Shown piece after piece: positions 32,276 to 40,426 of a stretch of 64,000 nucleotides of DNA; within the stretch, counting starts at the first letter, position 1; the number at the start of each line of letters is the position of its first letter. The position numbers and the translations under genes are program-made. The notes beneath the pieces are model-generated. The model saw only the letters and a list, made by a program, of their open reading frames with translations. It made no database searches and had not been told where the DNA came from. Origin of the DNA: Streptomyces olivaceus (GTDB taxonomy: Bacteria > Actinomycetota > Actinomycetes > Streptomycetales > Streptomycetaceae); assembly GCF_000721235.1 (NCBI RefSeq), contig NZ_JOFH01000027.1:305671-369670 (forward strand), given 5' to 3'.

Positions 32276-33379
32276 TTACTTGGCGCCGAGTCCGGCGTCG
32301 TCGACCGCGGGCTCGCCCTTGGCCTTGAGGACCTTGTTGAGCAGCGTGAGGTCGTAGATGCCGTTCAGGTCGGGCTTCTCCAGCAGACCGGCCTTGACGG
32401 CGTGCTCGGCCTGGGCGTCGAGGGTGGCGGCCAGCGGGTCGTCGGTGAGCTTGATCGACTCCCACGACGGGTCGAGCACGTCGGCCGGCAGGGCCTTGCC
32501 GGAGTCCTTCTTCAACTGCTCGTTGGCCGCGGCCTTCGCCTCGTCCGGGTTGTCCGCGATCCACTTGTTGGTGTCGACCGAGGCGCCCAGGACCGCCTCG
32601 ACGGCCTTCGGGTGCTCCTTGAGGAACTTCTGGGACACGATGATGTTCGTGATCACGAACTTCTCGTCCGGCCACAGCGAGGACTCGTCGAGCAGCACCT
32701 TGCCGCCCTCGGCGACCAGCTTGGACGCGGTCGGCTCCGGCACCCAGGCGCCGTCGAGGGAGCCGGACTTGTAGGCGTCCGGGGTGACCTTGTTGTCGCT
32801 GCGGACGACGGTGACGTCGCCCTTGCCGCTCTGCGCGTCGACCTTCCAGCCCTGCTCGGCGATCCAGTTGAGGAACGCCACGTCCTGCGTGTTGCCCAGC
32901 TGCGGCGTCGCGATCCGCTTGCCCTTGACGTCGTCCAGGGACTTGATCTTGTCCGGATTGACGACGAGCTTCACGCCGCCCGAGGCCGAACCGCCGATGA
33001 TGCGCAGGTTCTTGCCGCCGGACTTGGTGTAGCCGTTGACCGACGGGGAGGGGCCGATCCAGCCGATGTCGATGGAGCCGGAGTTCAGCGCCTCGATCTC
33101 GGACGGACCCGCGTTGAACACCGCGTACTTGGCCTCGGTGCCGCCCAGCTCCTTCTGGAAGAAGCCCTTCTGGTTGGCGACCAGCGGCGTGGCGTGGGTG
33201 ATGTTGCCGAAGTAGCCGATCCGGACGGAGTCGAGACCGTCGATCTTCTCGGCGCCGTCGGCGACCTTGGCGCTGTCGTCGTCCTTGGACTCGGAGCCGT
33301 AGCCGCAGGCGGCCAGGGTGAGCAGGGGCAGGGCGGCTACGACCGCGAGAGTGCGGCGCAGAGCGGTGCTGGCAGGCAC
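32276..33379 (-). CDS. ssuA: Sulfur-compound-binding lipoprotein, SsuA/TauA family
   Basis: A 367-residue substrate-binding protein. The signal peptide is VPASTALRRTLAVVAALPLL followed by lipobox L-A-A-C (Cys25). The mature domain has the NMT1/SsuA-like pattern RIGYFGNITHATPLVANQKG and an EIEALNSGSIDIGWIGPSP ligand-site region. It delivers a sulfonate or similar compound to the SsuBC-type transporter. The GTG at 33379 is preceded by AGAGG at ten bases. It is separated from cysN by about 425 bp containing a structured leader, so it may have separate control. Confidence 0.88.
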   Translation of the reverse strand: MPASTALRRTLAVVAALPLLTLAACGYGSESKDDDSAKVADGAEKIDGLDSVRIGYFGNITHATPLVANQKGFFQKELGGTEAKYAVFNAGPSEIEALNSGSIDIGWIGPSPSVNGYTKSGGKNLRIIGGSASGGVKLVVNPDKIKSLDDVKGKRIATPQLGNTQDVAFLNWIAEQGWKVDAQSGKGDVTVVRSDNKVTPDAYKSGSLDGAWVPEPTASKLVAEGGKVLLDESSLWPDEKFVITNIIVSQKFLKEHPKAVEAVLGASVDTNKWIADNPDEAKAAANEQLKKDSGKALPADVLDPSWESIKLTDDPLAATLDAQAEHAVKAGLLEKPDLNGIYDLTLLNKVLKAKGEPAVDDAGLGAK

Positions 33380-33516
33380 GGGAGGGGTTCCTCTCGTTGG
33401 CCCGGAGCTCACGCCTGTCGGTTGGTCCGAGAAGTCAGGTCGCGGCCGGGAGGTCGGCAGGTCTTCGGCGGTACGGGTGGGGGGTCAGGGCGCGTCGTTC
33501 GGATCTTGCCGGGGTC

Positions 33517-33614
33517 GCGGGGTCTGGCACGCACATCTGCGGCGTTGTCGTCGGTTGCCAGGGCTCCGCCCTGTCGCCCTCCTCCGCCTTGCAGCTGCAC
33601 GCACCAGACCCCGC
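33517..33614 (-). ncRNA. Candidate structured leader RNA upstream of ssuA
   Basis: Read on the minus strand, an outer helix GCGGGGTCTGG/CCAGACCCCGC (11 perfect pairs) encloses a second helix CTGC-AA-GGCG/CGCCGCAG. An inner hairpin CAGGGC-GGA-GCCCTG follows. The inner loops are purine-rich (GGAGGAGGGCGA) and contain GGCAACCGACGACAA; GGCAACC after a CCC stem recalls the SAM-I riboswitch core. However the GGUGC element and kink-turn of known SAM classes are not evident. It could be an unknown sulfur-responsive element or a dispersed GC-rich repeat. It ends about 138 nt before the ssuA start. Confidence 0.3.
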
Positions 33615-33697
33615 TCGGCCCGGTGCAAAGGTGCCGTGGGCCGTAGCCGGCCTGATCCGAACGACACCCCCTTGGGCGCGCGAGCAGTGCGCGTACG

Positions 33698-33802
33698 TCA
33701 GCACGCACATCGCGCCACTCCGCCCTGGCCCGCGCCGAGGGCGCCGCTGCCGACGCGGCCGCCCTCCTTCGCGAACGTGGAGTAGAAGTCGGGGGAGTTC
33801 AT
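33698..33802 (-). CDS. Putative 34-codon ORF between cysN and ssuA
   Basis: The ORF starts two bases after the cysN stop and encodes a product that opens MNSPDFYSTFAKEGGRVG and ends GGVARCAC-stop. The clustering of two Cys codons right before the stop is reminiscent of cysteine-sensing leader peptides. Its place ahead of the structured RNA and the ssu genes would suit that role. There is no clear ribosome-binding site; translation would depend on coupling with cysN. It may equally be chance. Confidence 0.35.
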   Translation of the reverse strand: MNSPDFYSTFAKEGGRVGSGALGAGQGGVARCAC

Positions 33803-33804
33803 CG

Positions 33805-35226
33805 TCAGAAGTCCCATCCGGCGTCGTCCGCCTCGTCCTTGACCGGCTCGGGCGCGGCGAAGGACTCGCCGGCCATGCCGGCGGTGAGCGTGGTGCCGTC
33901 GCCGGGGTCGATCAGGATGAAGGAACCCGTGCGGCGGGAGTCGGCGTAGGAGTCGGCGGGCAGCGGCTCGGCGGTGCGGATCTTGACGCGGCCGATGTCG
34001 TTGGCGACGAGCTGCCCCGGGTGCGGGTGCAGGGACAGGTCGTCCAGGGTGAGCCGGGCCGGGATGTCCTTGACGATCGCCTTGACGGTGCGGGTGCCGT
34101 GCTTGAGGAGCACCCGGTGGCCGACGGTGAGCGGCGCGTCGGCGACGTGGCAGACGGTGGCCTCGACGTCCTGCGTGGTGGCCGGGGCGTCCTCGCGGGG
34201 CACGATCAGGTCGCCGCGGGAGACGTCGATGTCGTCCTCCAGGAGCAGCGTCACCGACTGCGGCGTCCACGCGGCCTCCACCGGCTCGCCCAGCAGGTCG
34301 ATGCCGGAGACCTTCGAGGTGCGGCCGGACGGCAGGACGGTGACCTCGTCGCCGACGCGGAAGGTGCCGGCGGCTATCTGGCCCGCGTAGCCCCGGTAGT
34401 CGGGGTGCTCGGCGGTCTGCGGGCGGATCACGTACTGCACGGGCAGCCGGGCGTGGCAGTGCGCCAGGTCGTGGCTGACCGGGACGGTCTCCAGGTGTTC
34501 GAGGACGGTCGGGCCGCCGTACCAGTCCATGACCGCGGACGCCTCGACCACGTTGTCGCCCTCAAGGGCCGAGATCGGGATCGCGGTGACCTCGGGGACG
34601 CCCAGCTCGGTGGCGTACGCCGTGAACTCCTCGGCGATGGCGGCGAACACGGGCTCCTTGTAGTCGACCAGGTCCATCTTGTTGACGGCGAGGACGACGT
34701 GCGGGACCCGCAGCAGGGCGGCGATCGCGGCGTGCCGGCGGGTCTGCTCGACGACGCCGTTGCGGGCGTCGACGAGGATGACCGTCAGCTCGGCGGTGGA
34801 GGCGCCGGTGACCATGTTCCGCGTGTACTGCACGTGCCCCGGGGTGTCGGCCAGGATGAACCGGCGGCGCGGGGTGGCGAAGTAGCGGTAGGCCACGTCG
34901 ATGGTGATGCCCTGCTCGCGCTCGGCCCGCAGGCCGTCGGTGAGCAGCGCGAGGTCCGGGGTCTCCTGGCCGCGGCTCGCGGAGGCGCGCTCCACGGCCT
35001 CCAGCTGGTCGGTGAGGACCGACTTGGAGTCGTGCAGCAGGCGGCCGACCAGCGTGGACTTGCCGTCGTCGACCGAGCCGGCGGTGGCGAACCGCAGCAG
35101 GGTCGTCTCCGACAGCTGCCAGACCAGCGCCTCGGCGGAGGCGGAGGCGGCGGACGCCCGGGACGCGGTGGATCCGCCGGACGCGGTGGGCGCGCCGGGC
35201 TCGATGGGTTCGGTGGTGCTGGTCAT
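33805..35226 (-). CDS. cysN: Sulfate adenylyltransferase large subunit (GTPase)
   Basis: A 473-residue EF-Tu-like GTPase that couples GTP hydrolysis to APS synthesis by CysD. The GTP-binding motifs are GSVDDGKST (50-58), DTPGH (127-131) and NKMD (182-185). Two beta-barrel domains follow. The first 33 residues are a Ser/Thr/Ala-rich tail. It has no fused CysC domain, consistent with the separate cysC gene. The ATG lies two bases after the cysD stop. Confidence 0.95.
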   Translation of the reverse strand: MTSTTEPIEPGAPTASGGSTASRASAASASAEALVWQLSETTLLRFATAGSVDDGKSTLVGRLLHDSKSVLTDQLEAVERASASRGQETPDLALLTDGLRAEREQGITIDVAYRYFATPRRRFILADTPGHVQYTRNMVTGASTAELTVILVDARNGVVEQTRRHAAIAALLRVPHVVLAVNKMDLVDYKEPVFAAIAEEFTAYATELGVPEVTAIPISALEGDNVVEASAVMDWYGGPTVLEHLETVPVSHDLAHCHARLPVQYVIRPQTAEHPDYRGYAGQIAAGTFRVGDEVTVLPSGRTSKVSGIDLLGEPVEAAWTPQSVTLLLEDDIDVSRGDLIVPREDAPATTQDVEATVCHVADAPLTVGHRVLLKHGTRTVKAIVKDIPARLTLDDLSLHPHPGQLVANDIGRVKIRTAEPLPADSYADSRRTGSFILIDPGDGTTLTAGMAGESFAAPEPVKDEADDAGWDF

Positions 35227-35228
35227 GG

Positions 35229-36182
35229 CTAGAAGTACCCCTCGCGCTTGCGGTCTTCCATCGCGGCCTCGGACATCTTGTCGTCGGCACGGGTGGCGCC
35301 GCGTTCGGTGAGGCGGGAGACGGCGATCTCGGCGATCACCTTCTCGATGCTGTCGGCGTCCGAGTCGACGGCTCCGGTGCAGGACATGTCGCCTACCGTG
35401 CGGTAGCGGACCTTGCGCTCGACCACCGTCTCGCCGTCCTTCGGGCCGCCCCACTCGCCCGCGGTCAGCCACATGCCGCCGCGCCCGAAGACCTCGCGCT
35501 CGTGGGCGTAGTAGATCGCCGGCAGTTCGATGCCCTCGCGGGCGATGTACTGCCACACGTCCAGCTCGGTCCAGTTGGAGAGCGGGAAGACGCGGACGTG
35601 CTCGCCGGGGGCGTGGCGGCCGTTGTACAGGTTCCACAGCTCGGGGCGCTGGCGGCGCGGGTCCCACTGGGAGAACTCGTCGCGCAGCGAGAACACCCGC
35701 TCCTTCGCCCGCGCCTTCTCCTCGTCCCGGCGCCCGCCGCCGAACACGGCGTCGAACTTCTCGGCCTGGATCTTCTCGGTCAGCGGCAGGGTCTGCAGCG
35801 GGTTGCGGGTGCCGTCCGCGCGCTCCTTGAGCACGCCCCGGTCGATGTAGTCCTGCACGGACGCCACGTGCAGGCGCAGACCGTGCTTCTCGACGGTGCG
35901 GTCGCGGTAGTCCAGGACCTCGGGGAAGTTGTGCCCGGTGTCCACGTGCAGCAGCGAGAACGGCACCGGTGCCGGCGCGAACGCCTTCAGCGCCAGGTGC
36001 AGCATCAGGATGGAGTCCTTGCCGCCGGAGAAGAGGATCACCGGACGCTCGAACTCGCCCGCGACCTCGCGGAAGATGTGCACCGCCTCGGACTCCAGGG
36101 CGTCGAGGTGGGAGAGGGCGTACGGGCTGTCCGCCTCCTCCGCCTCCTGCGCGGCGGCCGCGGACGTCAAGGACGTCGTCAT
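35229..36182 (-). CDS. cysD: Sulfate adenylyltransferase small subunit
   Basis: A 317-residue ATP-PPase enzyme that makes adenosine phosphosulfate from ATP and sulfate with CysN. The PP-loop is SGGKDS (52-57). HVDTGHNFPEV and FGGGRRDEEKARAKER are diagnostic family segments. Its ATG overlaps the cysC stop (ATGA). It acts in the cytoplasm as the first step of sulfate assimilation. Confidence 0.96.
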   Translation of the reverse strand: MTTSLTSAAAAQEAEEADSPYALSHLDALESEAVHIFREVAGEFERPVILFSGGKDSILMLHLALKAFAPAPVPFSLLHVDTGHNFPEVLDYRDRTVEKHGLRLHVASVQDYIDRGVLKERADGTRNPLQTLPLTEKIQAEKFDAVFGGGRRDEEKARAKERVFSLRDEFSQWDPRRQRPELWNLYNGRHAPGEHVRVFPLSNWTELDVWQYIAREGIELPAIYYAHEREVFGRGGMWLTAGEWGGPKDGETVVERKVRYRTVGDMSCTGAVDSDADSIEKVIAEIAVSRLTERGATRADDKMSEAAMEDRKREGYF

Positions 36183-36715
36183 GCCAGTCCCCTTTCGGTG
36201 AGCAGCGCGTGGACCGCCGCGGCGGACTCCTGCACGGTCTGGTCCTGCGACTCGATGCGCAGGTCGGGCCTGACGGGTTCCTCGTACGGGTCGTCCACCC
36301 CGGTGAGCCCCGTCAGCTCGCCCGCGGCCTGCTTGGCGTACAGGCCCTTCACGTCGCGCACCGAGCACACCTCGACGGGCGTGGCCACGTGCACCTCGAC
36401 GTACGCCGTGCCGCCTGCCTCGTGGCGTTCGCGGACCGCGTCGCGGCTGTCCGCGTAGGGCGCGATCACCGGGACCAGCGCGACGACGCCGTTGCGGGCG
36501 AGCAGCTCGGCGACGAAGCCGATGCGCTGCACGTTGGTGTGCCGGTCCGCCCGGCTGAAGCCGAGGCCCCGGGAGAGGAACTCGCGGATCTCGTCGCCGT
36601 CGAGCAGCTCGACGCGCCGGCCCTCCTCGCGAAGGCGCCCGGCCAGCTCGTGGGCGATAATGGTCTTCCCGGCGCTGGGCAGCCCCGTGAGCCAGACGGT
36701 GGCTCCGGTCGTCAC
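36179..36715 (-). CDS. cysC: Adenylylsulfate (APS) kinase
   Basis: A 178-residue P-loop kinase with Walker A GLPSAGKT (11-18), LLDGDEIRE and LGFSRADRHTNVQRIGFVA, typical of CysC. It phosphorylates APS to PAPS. I chose the GTG at 36715 because AGGGAG is seven bases upstream. An in-frame ATG at 36769 directly after the cysH stop would add 18 residues. Its presence beside an APS-type reductase suggests PAPS may also serve sulfation. Confidence 0.93.
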   Translation of the reverse strand: MTTGATVWLTGLPSAGKTIIAHELAGRLREEGRRVELLDGDEIREFLSRGLGFSRADRHTNVQRIGFVAELLARNGVVALVPVIAPYADSRDAVRERHEAGGTAYVEVHVATPVEVCSVRDVKGLYAKQAAGELTGLTGVDDPYEEPVRPDLRIESQDQTVQESAAAVHALLTERGLA

Positions 36716-36770
36716 GTGGTTCTCCCTGGATCTCGAAGGGCCCGATGGGGTCGGTCCGGTGGTCGTCATG

Positions 36771-37481
36771 TCAGCCGTGCAGTCCGCACTCGGTCTTGGA
36801 GCGGCCCGCCCAGCGTCCGGCGCGGGCGTCCTCGCCCTCCAGCACCCGCCGGGTGCAGGGCGCGCAGCCCACGGAGGCATAGCCGTCGGTCAGCAACGGG
36901 TTGGTGAGGACGCCGTGCTCGTCGACGTACGTTTGCACATCTTCCTGTGACCACCTGGCGATGGGAGAGACCTTCACCTTGCCCCGCTTCTCGTCCCAGC
37001 CGACGACCGGCGTGTTCGCCCTGGTCTCCGACTCGTCGCGGCGCAGCCCGGTCGCCCAGGCCTGGTAGCCCCGCAGCCCCTCCTCCAGCGGCTTCACCTT
37101 GCGCAGCGCGCAGCACAGGTCGGGGTCGCGGTCGTGCAGCCGCGGGCCGTACTCGGCGTCCTGCTCGGCGACGGTCTGGCGCGGGGTGAGCGTAATGACG
37201 TTCACGTCCATCACGGCCTCCACCGCGTCCCGGGTGCCGATGGTCTCCTCGAAGTGGTAACCGGTGTCGAGGAAGACCACGTCCACGCCGGGCAGGGCGC
37301 GGGAGGCGAGGTGGGCGACGACGGCGTCCTCCATGGACGAGGTCACGCAGAACCGGGGGCCGAAGGTGTCCGCCGCCCACTGGAGGATCTCCAGCGCGGA
37401 GGCGTCCTCCAGCTCGCGGCCCGCCCGCTCGGCGAGTGCCTTGAGATCGTCGGTCGTACGCTCTTCCTGAACCGCGGTCAT
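36771..37481 (-). CDS. cysH: Adenylylsulfate/phosphoadenylylsulfate reductase, [4Fe-4S] type
   Basis: A 236-residue reductase that forms sulfite from activated sulfate using thioredoxin. It has the PP-loop-like TSSMEDAV, substrate segment LDTGYHFEET, and the cluster ligands CC (123-124) and C206-x2-C209, which mark the iron-sulfur APS-reductase group. The catalytic Cys is C232 in the C-terminal ECGLH. The ATG overlaps the stop of the small zinc-ribbon gene. Many genomes label it PAPS reductase; the four cluster cysteines argue that APS is the main substrate. Confidence 0.94.
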   Translation of the reverse strand: MTAVQEERTTDDLKALAERAGRELEDASALEILQWAADTFGPRFCVTSSMEDAVVAHLASRALPGVDVVFLDTGYHFEETIGTRDAVEAVMDVNVITLTPRQTVAEQDAEYGPRLHDRDPDLCCALRKVKPLEEGLRGYQAWATGLRRDESETRANTPVVGWDEKRGKVKVSPIARWSQEDVQTYVDEHGVLTNPLLTDGYASVGCAPCTRRVLEGEDARAGRWAGRSKTECGLHG

Positions 37482-37657
37482 ATCGGTTCCCCTCCCGTGG
37501 GGTTGGGCTGCAGCCCCCGGGCGAGCAGCCCGAGGAACTTCAGCTGGAATGCGCGGTTGCACGCCCCGCATTCCCAGGCGCCGTGGCCCTGCTCGCCCGG
37601 ACGCAGGTCCTCGTCGCCGCAGTAGGGGCAGTAGAAGGGCGCGGCGCGCTCGCTCAC
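37478..37657 (-). CDS. Small zinc-ribbon protein of the sulfur operon
   Basis: A 59-residue protein with two CxxC knuckles, C10-x2-C13 and C30-x2-C33, forming a rubredoxin- or zinc-ribbon-like site. The C-terminus is FLGLLARGLQPNP. The GTG overlaps the sir stop (GTGA) and its TGA overlaps the cysH ATG, so it is made together with Sir and CysH. The same small gene sits at this place in other streptomycetes as far as I recall. It may carry electrons or metal for Sir or CysH, but no function is proven. Confidence 0.85.
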   Translation of the reverse strand: MSERAAPFYCPYCGDEDLRPGEQGHGAWECGACNRAFQLKFLGLLARGLQPNPTGGEPI

Positions 37658-39351
37658 GACAGGGCCTCCTCGGAGGCGCGGGCCGCCCAGGTGGCGAACC
37701 GCTCGCCGTCCTCGCGCTCGGCCCGGTAGCGGGTGAGCACCCGCTCCACGTAGTCCGGCAGCTGCTCGGCCGTGACCTTCAGTCCGCGCACCTTGCGGCC
37801 GAAGCCCGGCTCCAGGCCGAGCGCGCCGCCCAGGTGCACCTGGTACCCCTCGACCTGCTCGCCGCTCTCGTCGAGCATCAGCTGGCCCTTGAGGCCGATG
37901 TCCGCGGTCTGGATGCGGGCGCAGGCGTTCGGGCAGCCGTTGAGGTTGATGGTGAGGGGCTCGTCGAAGTCCGGGAGGCGGCGCTCCAGTTCGTCGATGA
38001 GCGAGGCGCCGCGCGCCTTGGTCTCGACGATCGCGAGCTTGCAGAACTCGATGCCGGTGCAGGCCATGGTGCCGCGCCGGAAGGTGGAGGGGCGGGCGGT
38101 GAGGTCCAGCGCCTCCAGGGACTCCACCAGGGAGTCGACCTGTCCCTCCTCGACGTCGAGAATGATCATCTTCTGTTCGACCGTGGTGCGCACGCGCTGC
38201 GAGCCGTGCGCCTCGGCCAGGTCGGCGACCTTGGTCAGGACCGTGCCGTCGACCCGGCCCACGCGCGGGGCGAAGCCGACGTAGTAGCGGCCGTCGCGCT
38301 GCCGGTGCACGCCGATGTGGTCGCGCCAGCGGCTGGTGGGGTCGGCGGGCGCAGGACCGTCGGTCAGCTTCCGCTGCAGGTACTCGTCCTCCAGCACCTG
38401 CCGGAACTTCTCCGCGCCCCAGTCGGCGACGAGGAACTTCAGGCGGGCGCGGTTGCGCAGCCGCCGGTAGCCGTAGTCGCGGAAGATGGAGATGACGCCC
38501 TCGTAGACGTCCGGGACGTCCTCGATCGGCACCCAGGCGTTCAGCCGCACGCCCAGCTTGGGGTTGGTGGACAGACCGCCGCCGACCCACAGGTCGAAGC
38601 CGGGTCCGTGCTCGGGGTGCTCGACGCCGACGAAGGCCACGTCGTTGATCTCGTGCACCACGTCGAGGACCGGCGACCCGGAGATCGCGGTCTTGAACTT
38701 GCGGGGGAGGTTCGAGTACGCCGGGTTGTTCAGGACCCGGCGCTTCATCTCCTCCAGGGCCGGCGTGCCGTCGATGATCTCGTCCTCGGCGATGCCGGCC
38801 ACCGGGGAGCCGATCATCACCCGGGGCGTGTCGCCGCAGGCGGTCACCGTGGAGAGGCCGACGCCCTCCAGGCGGTTCCAGATCTCCGGCACGTCCTCGA
38901 TCCGGATCCAGTGGTACTGGACGTTCTGCCGGTCGGTGATGTCGGCCGTGCCGCGCGCGAACTCCTGCGAGATCTCGCCGACCACCCGCAGCTGGGCGGT
39001 GGTCAGCGCGCCGCCGTCGATGCGGACGCGGAGCATGAAGTACCGGTCGTCCAGCTCCTCCGGCTCCAGAACGGCCGTCTTGCCGCCGTCGATGCCCTGG
39101 CGGCGCTGGGTGTAGAGCCCCCACCAGCGCATGCGTCCGCGCAGGTCACCGGGGTCGATCGAGTCGAAACCGCGCTTGGAGTAGATCGTCTCAATGCGTG
39201 TCCGCACGTTGAGACCGTCGTCGTCCTTCTTGGTCTGCTCGTTCCCGTTGAGCGGAGTGAAGTGCCCGGCCGCCCACTGGCCCTCGCCGCGGTGACGGCT
39301 CACCTTGCGGCGCGGGGTCGCGGCAGCGGGTTCGGGCGGGGTGGCGGCCAT
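37654..39351 (-). CDS. sir: Ferredoxin-type nitrite/sulfite reductase
   Basis: A 565-residue siroheme/[4Fe-4S] enzyme that reduces sulfite to sulfide with six electrons. Two ferredoxin-like domains are followed by the cluster/siroheme ligands C431-x5-C437 (CTGIEFC) and C473-x3-C477 (CPNAC). The assimilatory sulfite role rather than nitrite is inferred from the cysH/C/D/N neighbours. The ATG at 39351 follows AAAGGA at a long spacing. It is the first large gene of the operon, behind a leader peptide ORF. Confidence 0.94.
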   Translation of the reverse strand: MAATPPEPAAATPRRKVSRHRGEGQWAAGHFTPLNGNEQTKKDDDGLNVRTRIETIYSKRGFDSIDPGDLRGRMRWWGLYTQRRQGIDGGKTAVLEPEELDDRYFMLRVRIDGGALTTAQLRVVGEISQEFARGTADITDRQNVQYHWIRIEDVPEIWNRLEGVGLSTVTACGDTPRVMIGSPVAGIAEDEIIDGTPALEEMKRRVLNNPAYSNLPRKFKTAISGSPVLDVVHEINDVAFVGVEHPEHGPGFDLWVGGGLSTNPKLGVRLNAWVPIEDVPDVYEGVISIFRDYGYRRLRNRARLKFLVADWGAEKFRQVLEDEYLQRKLTDGPAPADPTSRWRDHIGVHRQRDGRYYVGFAPRVGRVDGTVLTKVADLAEAHGSQRVRTTVEQKMIILDVEEGQVDSLVESLEALDLTARPSTFRRGTMACTGIEFCKLAIVETKARGASLIDELERRLPDFDEPLTINLNGCPNACARIQTADIGLKGQLMLDESGEQVEGYQVHLGGALGLEPGFGRKVRGLKVTAEQLPDYVERVLTRYRAEREDGERFATWAARASEEALS

Positions 39352-39554
39352 GGGTGACACGTCCTTTGGAAGCAGCATCGAACAGGTGCCGGCGCGCAGC
39401 GCCGTCGATGAGGGGTGGCGGTCGGGTGGCGGGTGGGAGGCTCTGACCTGCGCGCGGGGCGCACGGGCACTACGTGGGCATACGTGAGGACACGCGTGCG
39501 CGTCGTTGCGCAGAGCGAGACGAGGGGGGGATCCGGTGGTGCTGGAGGGTGCTC

Positions 39555-39638
39555 TCAGCGGCCCGGACAGATGGCGCTGGACATGCGGCCGAGGTCGACG
39601 TGGCGCCGACTCACCAAGGCAATTCCAGTTCCAGACAT
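39555..39638 (-). CDS. Cysteine-ending leader peptide upstream of sir
   Basis: A 27-codon ORF whose product opens MSGTGIALVSRRHVDLGR and ends MSSAICPGR. The RRHVDLxR...SAxC pattern is that of the putative leader peptides annotated ahead of sulfur-metabolism genes in many streptomycetes. A single Cys codon near the end (position 24) suits an attenuator that senses charged tRNA-Cys. It lies about 200 bp upstream of sir and just downstream of the predicted promoter. No strong ribosome-binding site is visible. Confidence 0.75.
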   Translation of the reverse strand: MSGTGIALVSRRHVDLGRMSSAICPGR

Positions 39639-39676
39639 GACGGAAGCGTGGCACGGCGATCTGGAGGCAGTCCAGC

Positions 39677-39718
39677 ATTATCCGAGATGTGGACACCCCT
39701 GTCTCGCTGTACGAGACA
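39677..39718 (-). promoter_or_regulatory. sir promoter with overlapping inverted repeat
   Basis: On the minus strand, GAGACA (39700-39705) and GATAAT (39677-39682) are 17 bp apart. A 7-bp perfect inverted repeat TGTCTCG-5 bp-CGAGACA (39700-39718) covers the -35 element, so a repressor bound there would block the whole cys operon. The regulator is not encoded nearby. Confidence 0.5.
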
Positions 39719-39787
39719 CGGTGTCGTTGGTCACACGGACGGCCGCGCGTCCCGTCATCCGGGGGAAAGGGCAGGTGTCGGTGCAGG

Positions 39788-40360
39788 TCAGGAGGGGAAG
39801 GCACCCGGCCACGGTCCAGGAGTCGCCACCTCCGCCTCCTCCTCGACCCTGGTGTCGAACAGCCGGAAGCCCCGGCGCTGGTAGTTGTCCATCGCGTACG
39901 CGCCGTCCTTGCTGCAGGTGTGCAGCCAGACCCGCTTGGTGCCGGCCAGCCCCGGCCAGCGCTCCGCCAGGTCCCAGGCGCGGGCCGTGCCGTACGACAG
40001 GAGGTGGCCGCCGATGCGCCGCCCGCGGAAGGCGGGGATCAGGCCGAAGTACTCGATCTCCACGACCCCGTCGTCCCCGGGCGCCAGTTCGACGAAACCG
40101 GCGGGGGTGCCGCGGTCGTGGGCGACCCAGGTCTCCACACCCGGCCGCTCCAGGTGCTCCCGCCACCGCGCGTGGGTCCAGCCGAGCCGGTCCGTCCAGC
40201 GGATGTCGCCGCCGACCGAGGCGTACAGGAAGCGGCTGAACTCGGGGGAGGGCACCTCGGCGCGGACGATCCGCACGTCCCCCTCCGGCGCGGCGGCCGG
40301 CAGCAGGTCGGTGGGTGCCGTCTGCTCCAGGGACCACGTGGTCACGGCGATGTTGGTCAT
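39788..40360 (-). CDS. GNAT-family N-acetyltransferase
   Basis: A 190-residue protein with the acetyl-CoA-binding signature FRGRRIGGHLL (motif A) and IEYFGLIPAF before it. The RVWLHTC ... AMDNYQRRGF segment is typical of motif B in the C-terminal part. A cytoplasmic acetyltransferase of unknown substrate. It lies upstream of the sir leader region on the same strand, but the promoter between them argues for separate units. Confidence 0.8.
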   Translation of the reverse strand: MTNIAVTTWSLEQTAPTDLLPAAAPEGDVRIVRAEVPSPEFSRFLYASVGGDIRWTDRLGWTHARWREHLERPGVETWVAHDRGTPAGFVELAPGDDGVVEIEYFGLIPAFRGRRIGGHLLSYGTARAWDLAERWPGLAGTKRVWLHTCSKDGAYAMDNYQRRGFRLFDTRVEEEAEVATPGPWPGAFPS

Positions 40361-40378
40361 GCCGGTCAGGGAACCACC

Positions 40379-40406
40379 CGCCCCGGGATCTGTCGATCCC
40401 GGGGCG
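40379..40406 (-). terminator. Hairpin terminator after the secreted-protein gene
   Basis: A perfect 12-bp stem CGCCCCGGGATC/GATCCCGGGGCG with a TGTC loop, 21 bp beyond the stop of the 40427-41740 gene and ahead of the GNAT gene. Confidence 0.7.
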
Positions 40407-40426
40407 GCCCTGCCCGGGTGACGCCG

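Noticed and set aside
33517..33614. Firm assignment as a known SAM-I or SAM-IV riboswitch
   Set aside because: The GGUGC segment and kink-turn consensus were not found, so only an unclassified structured leader is reported.
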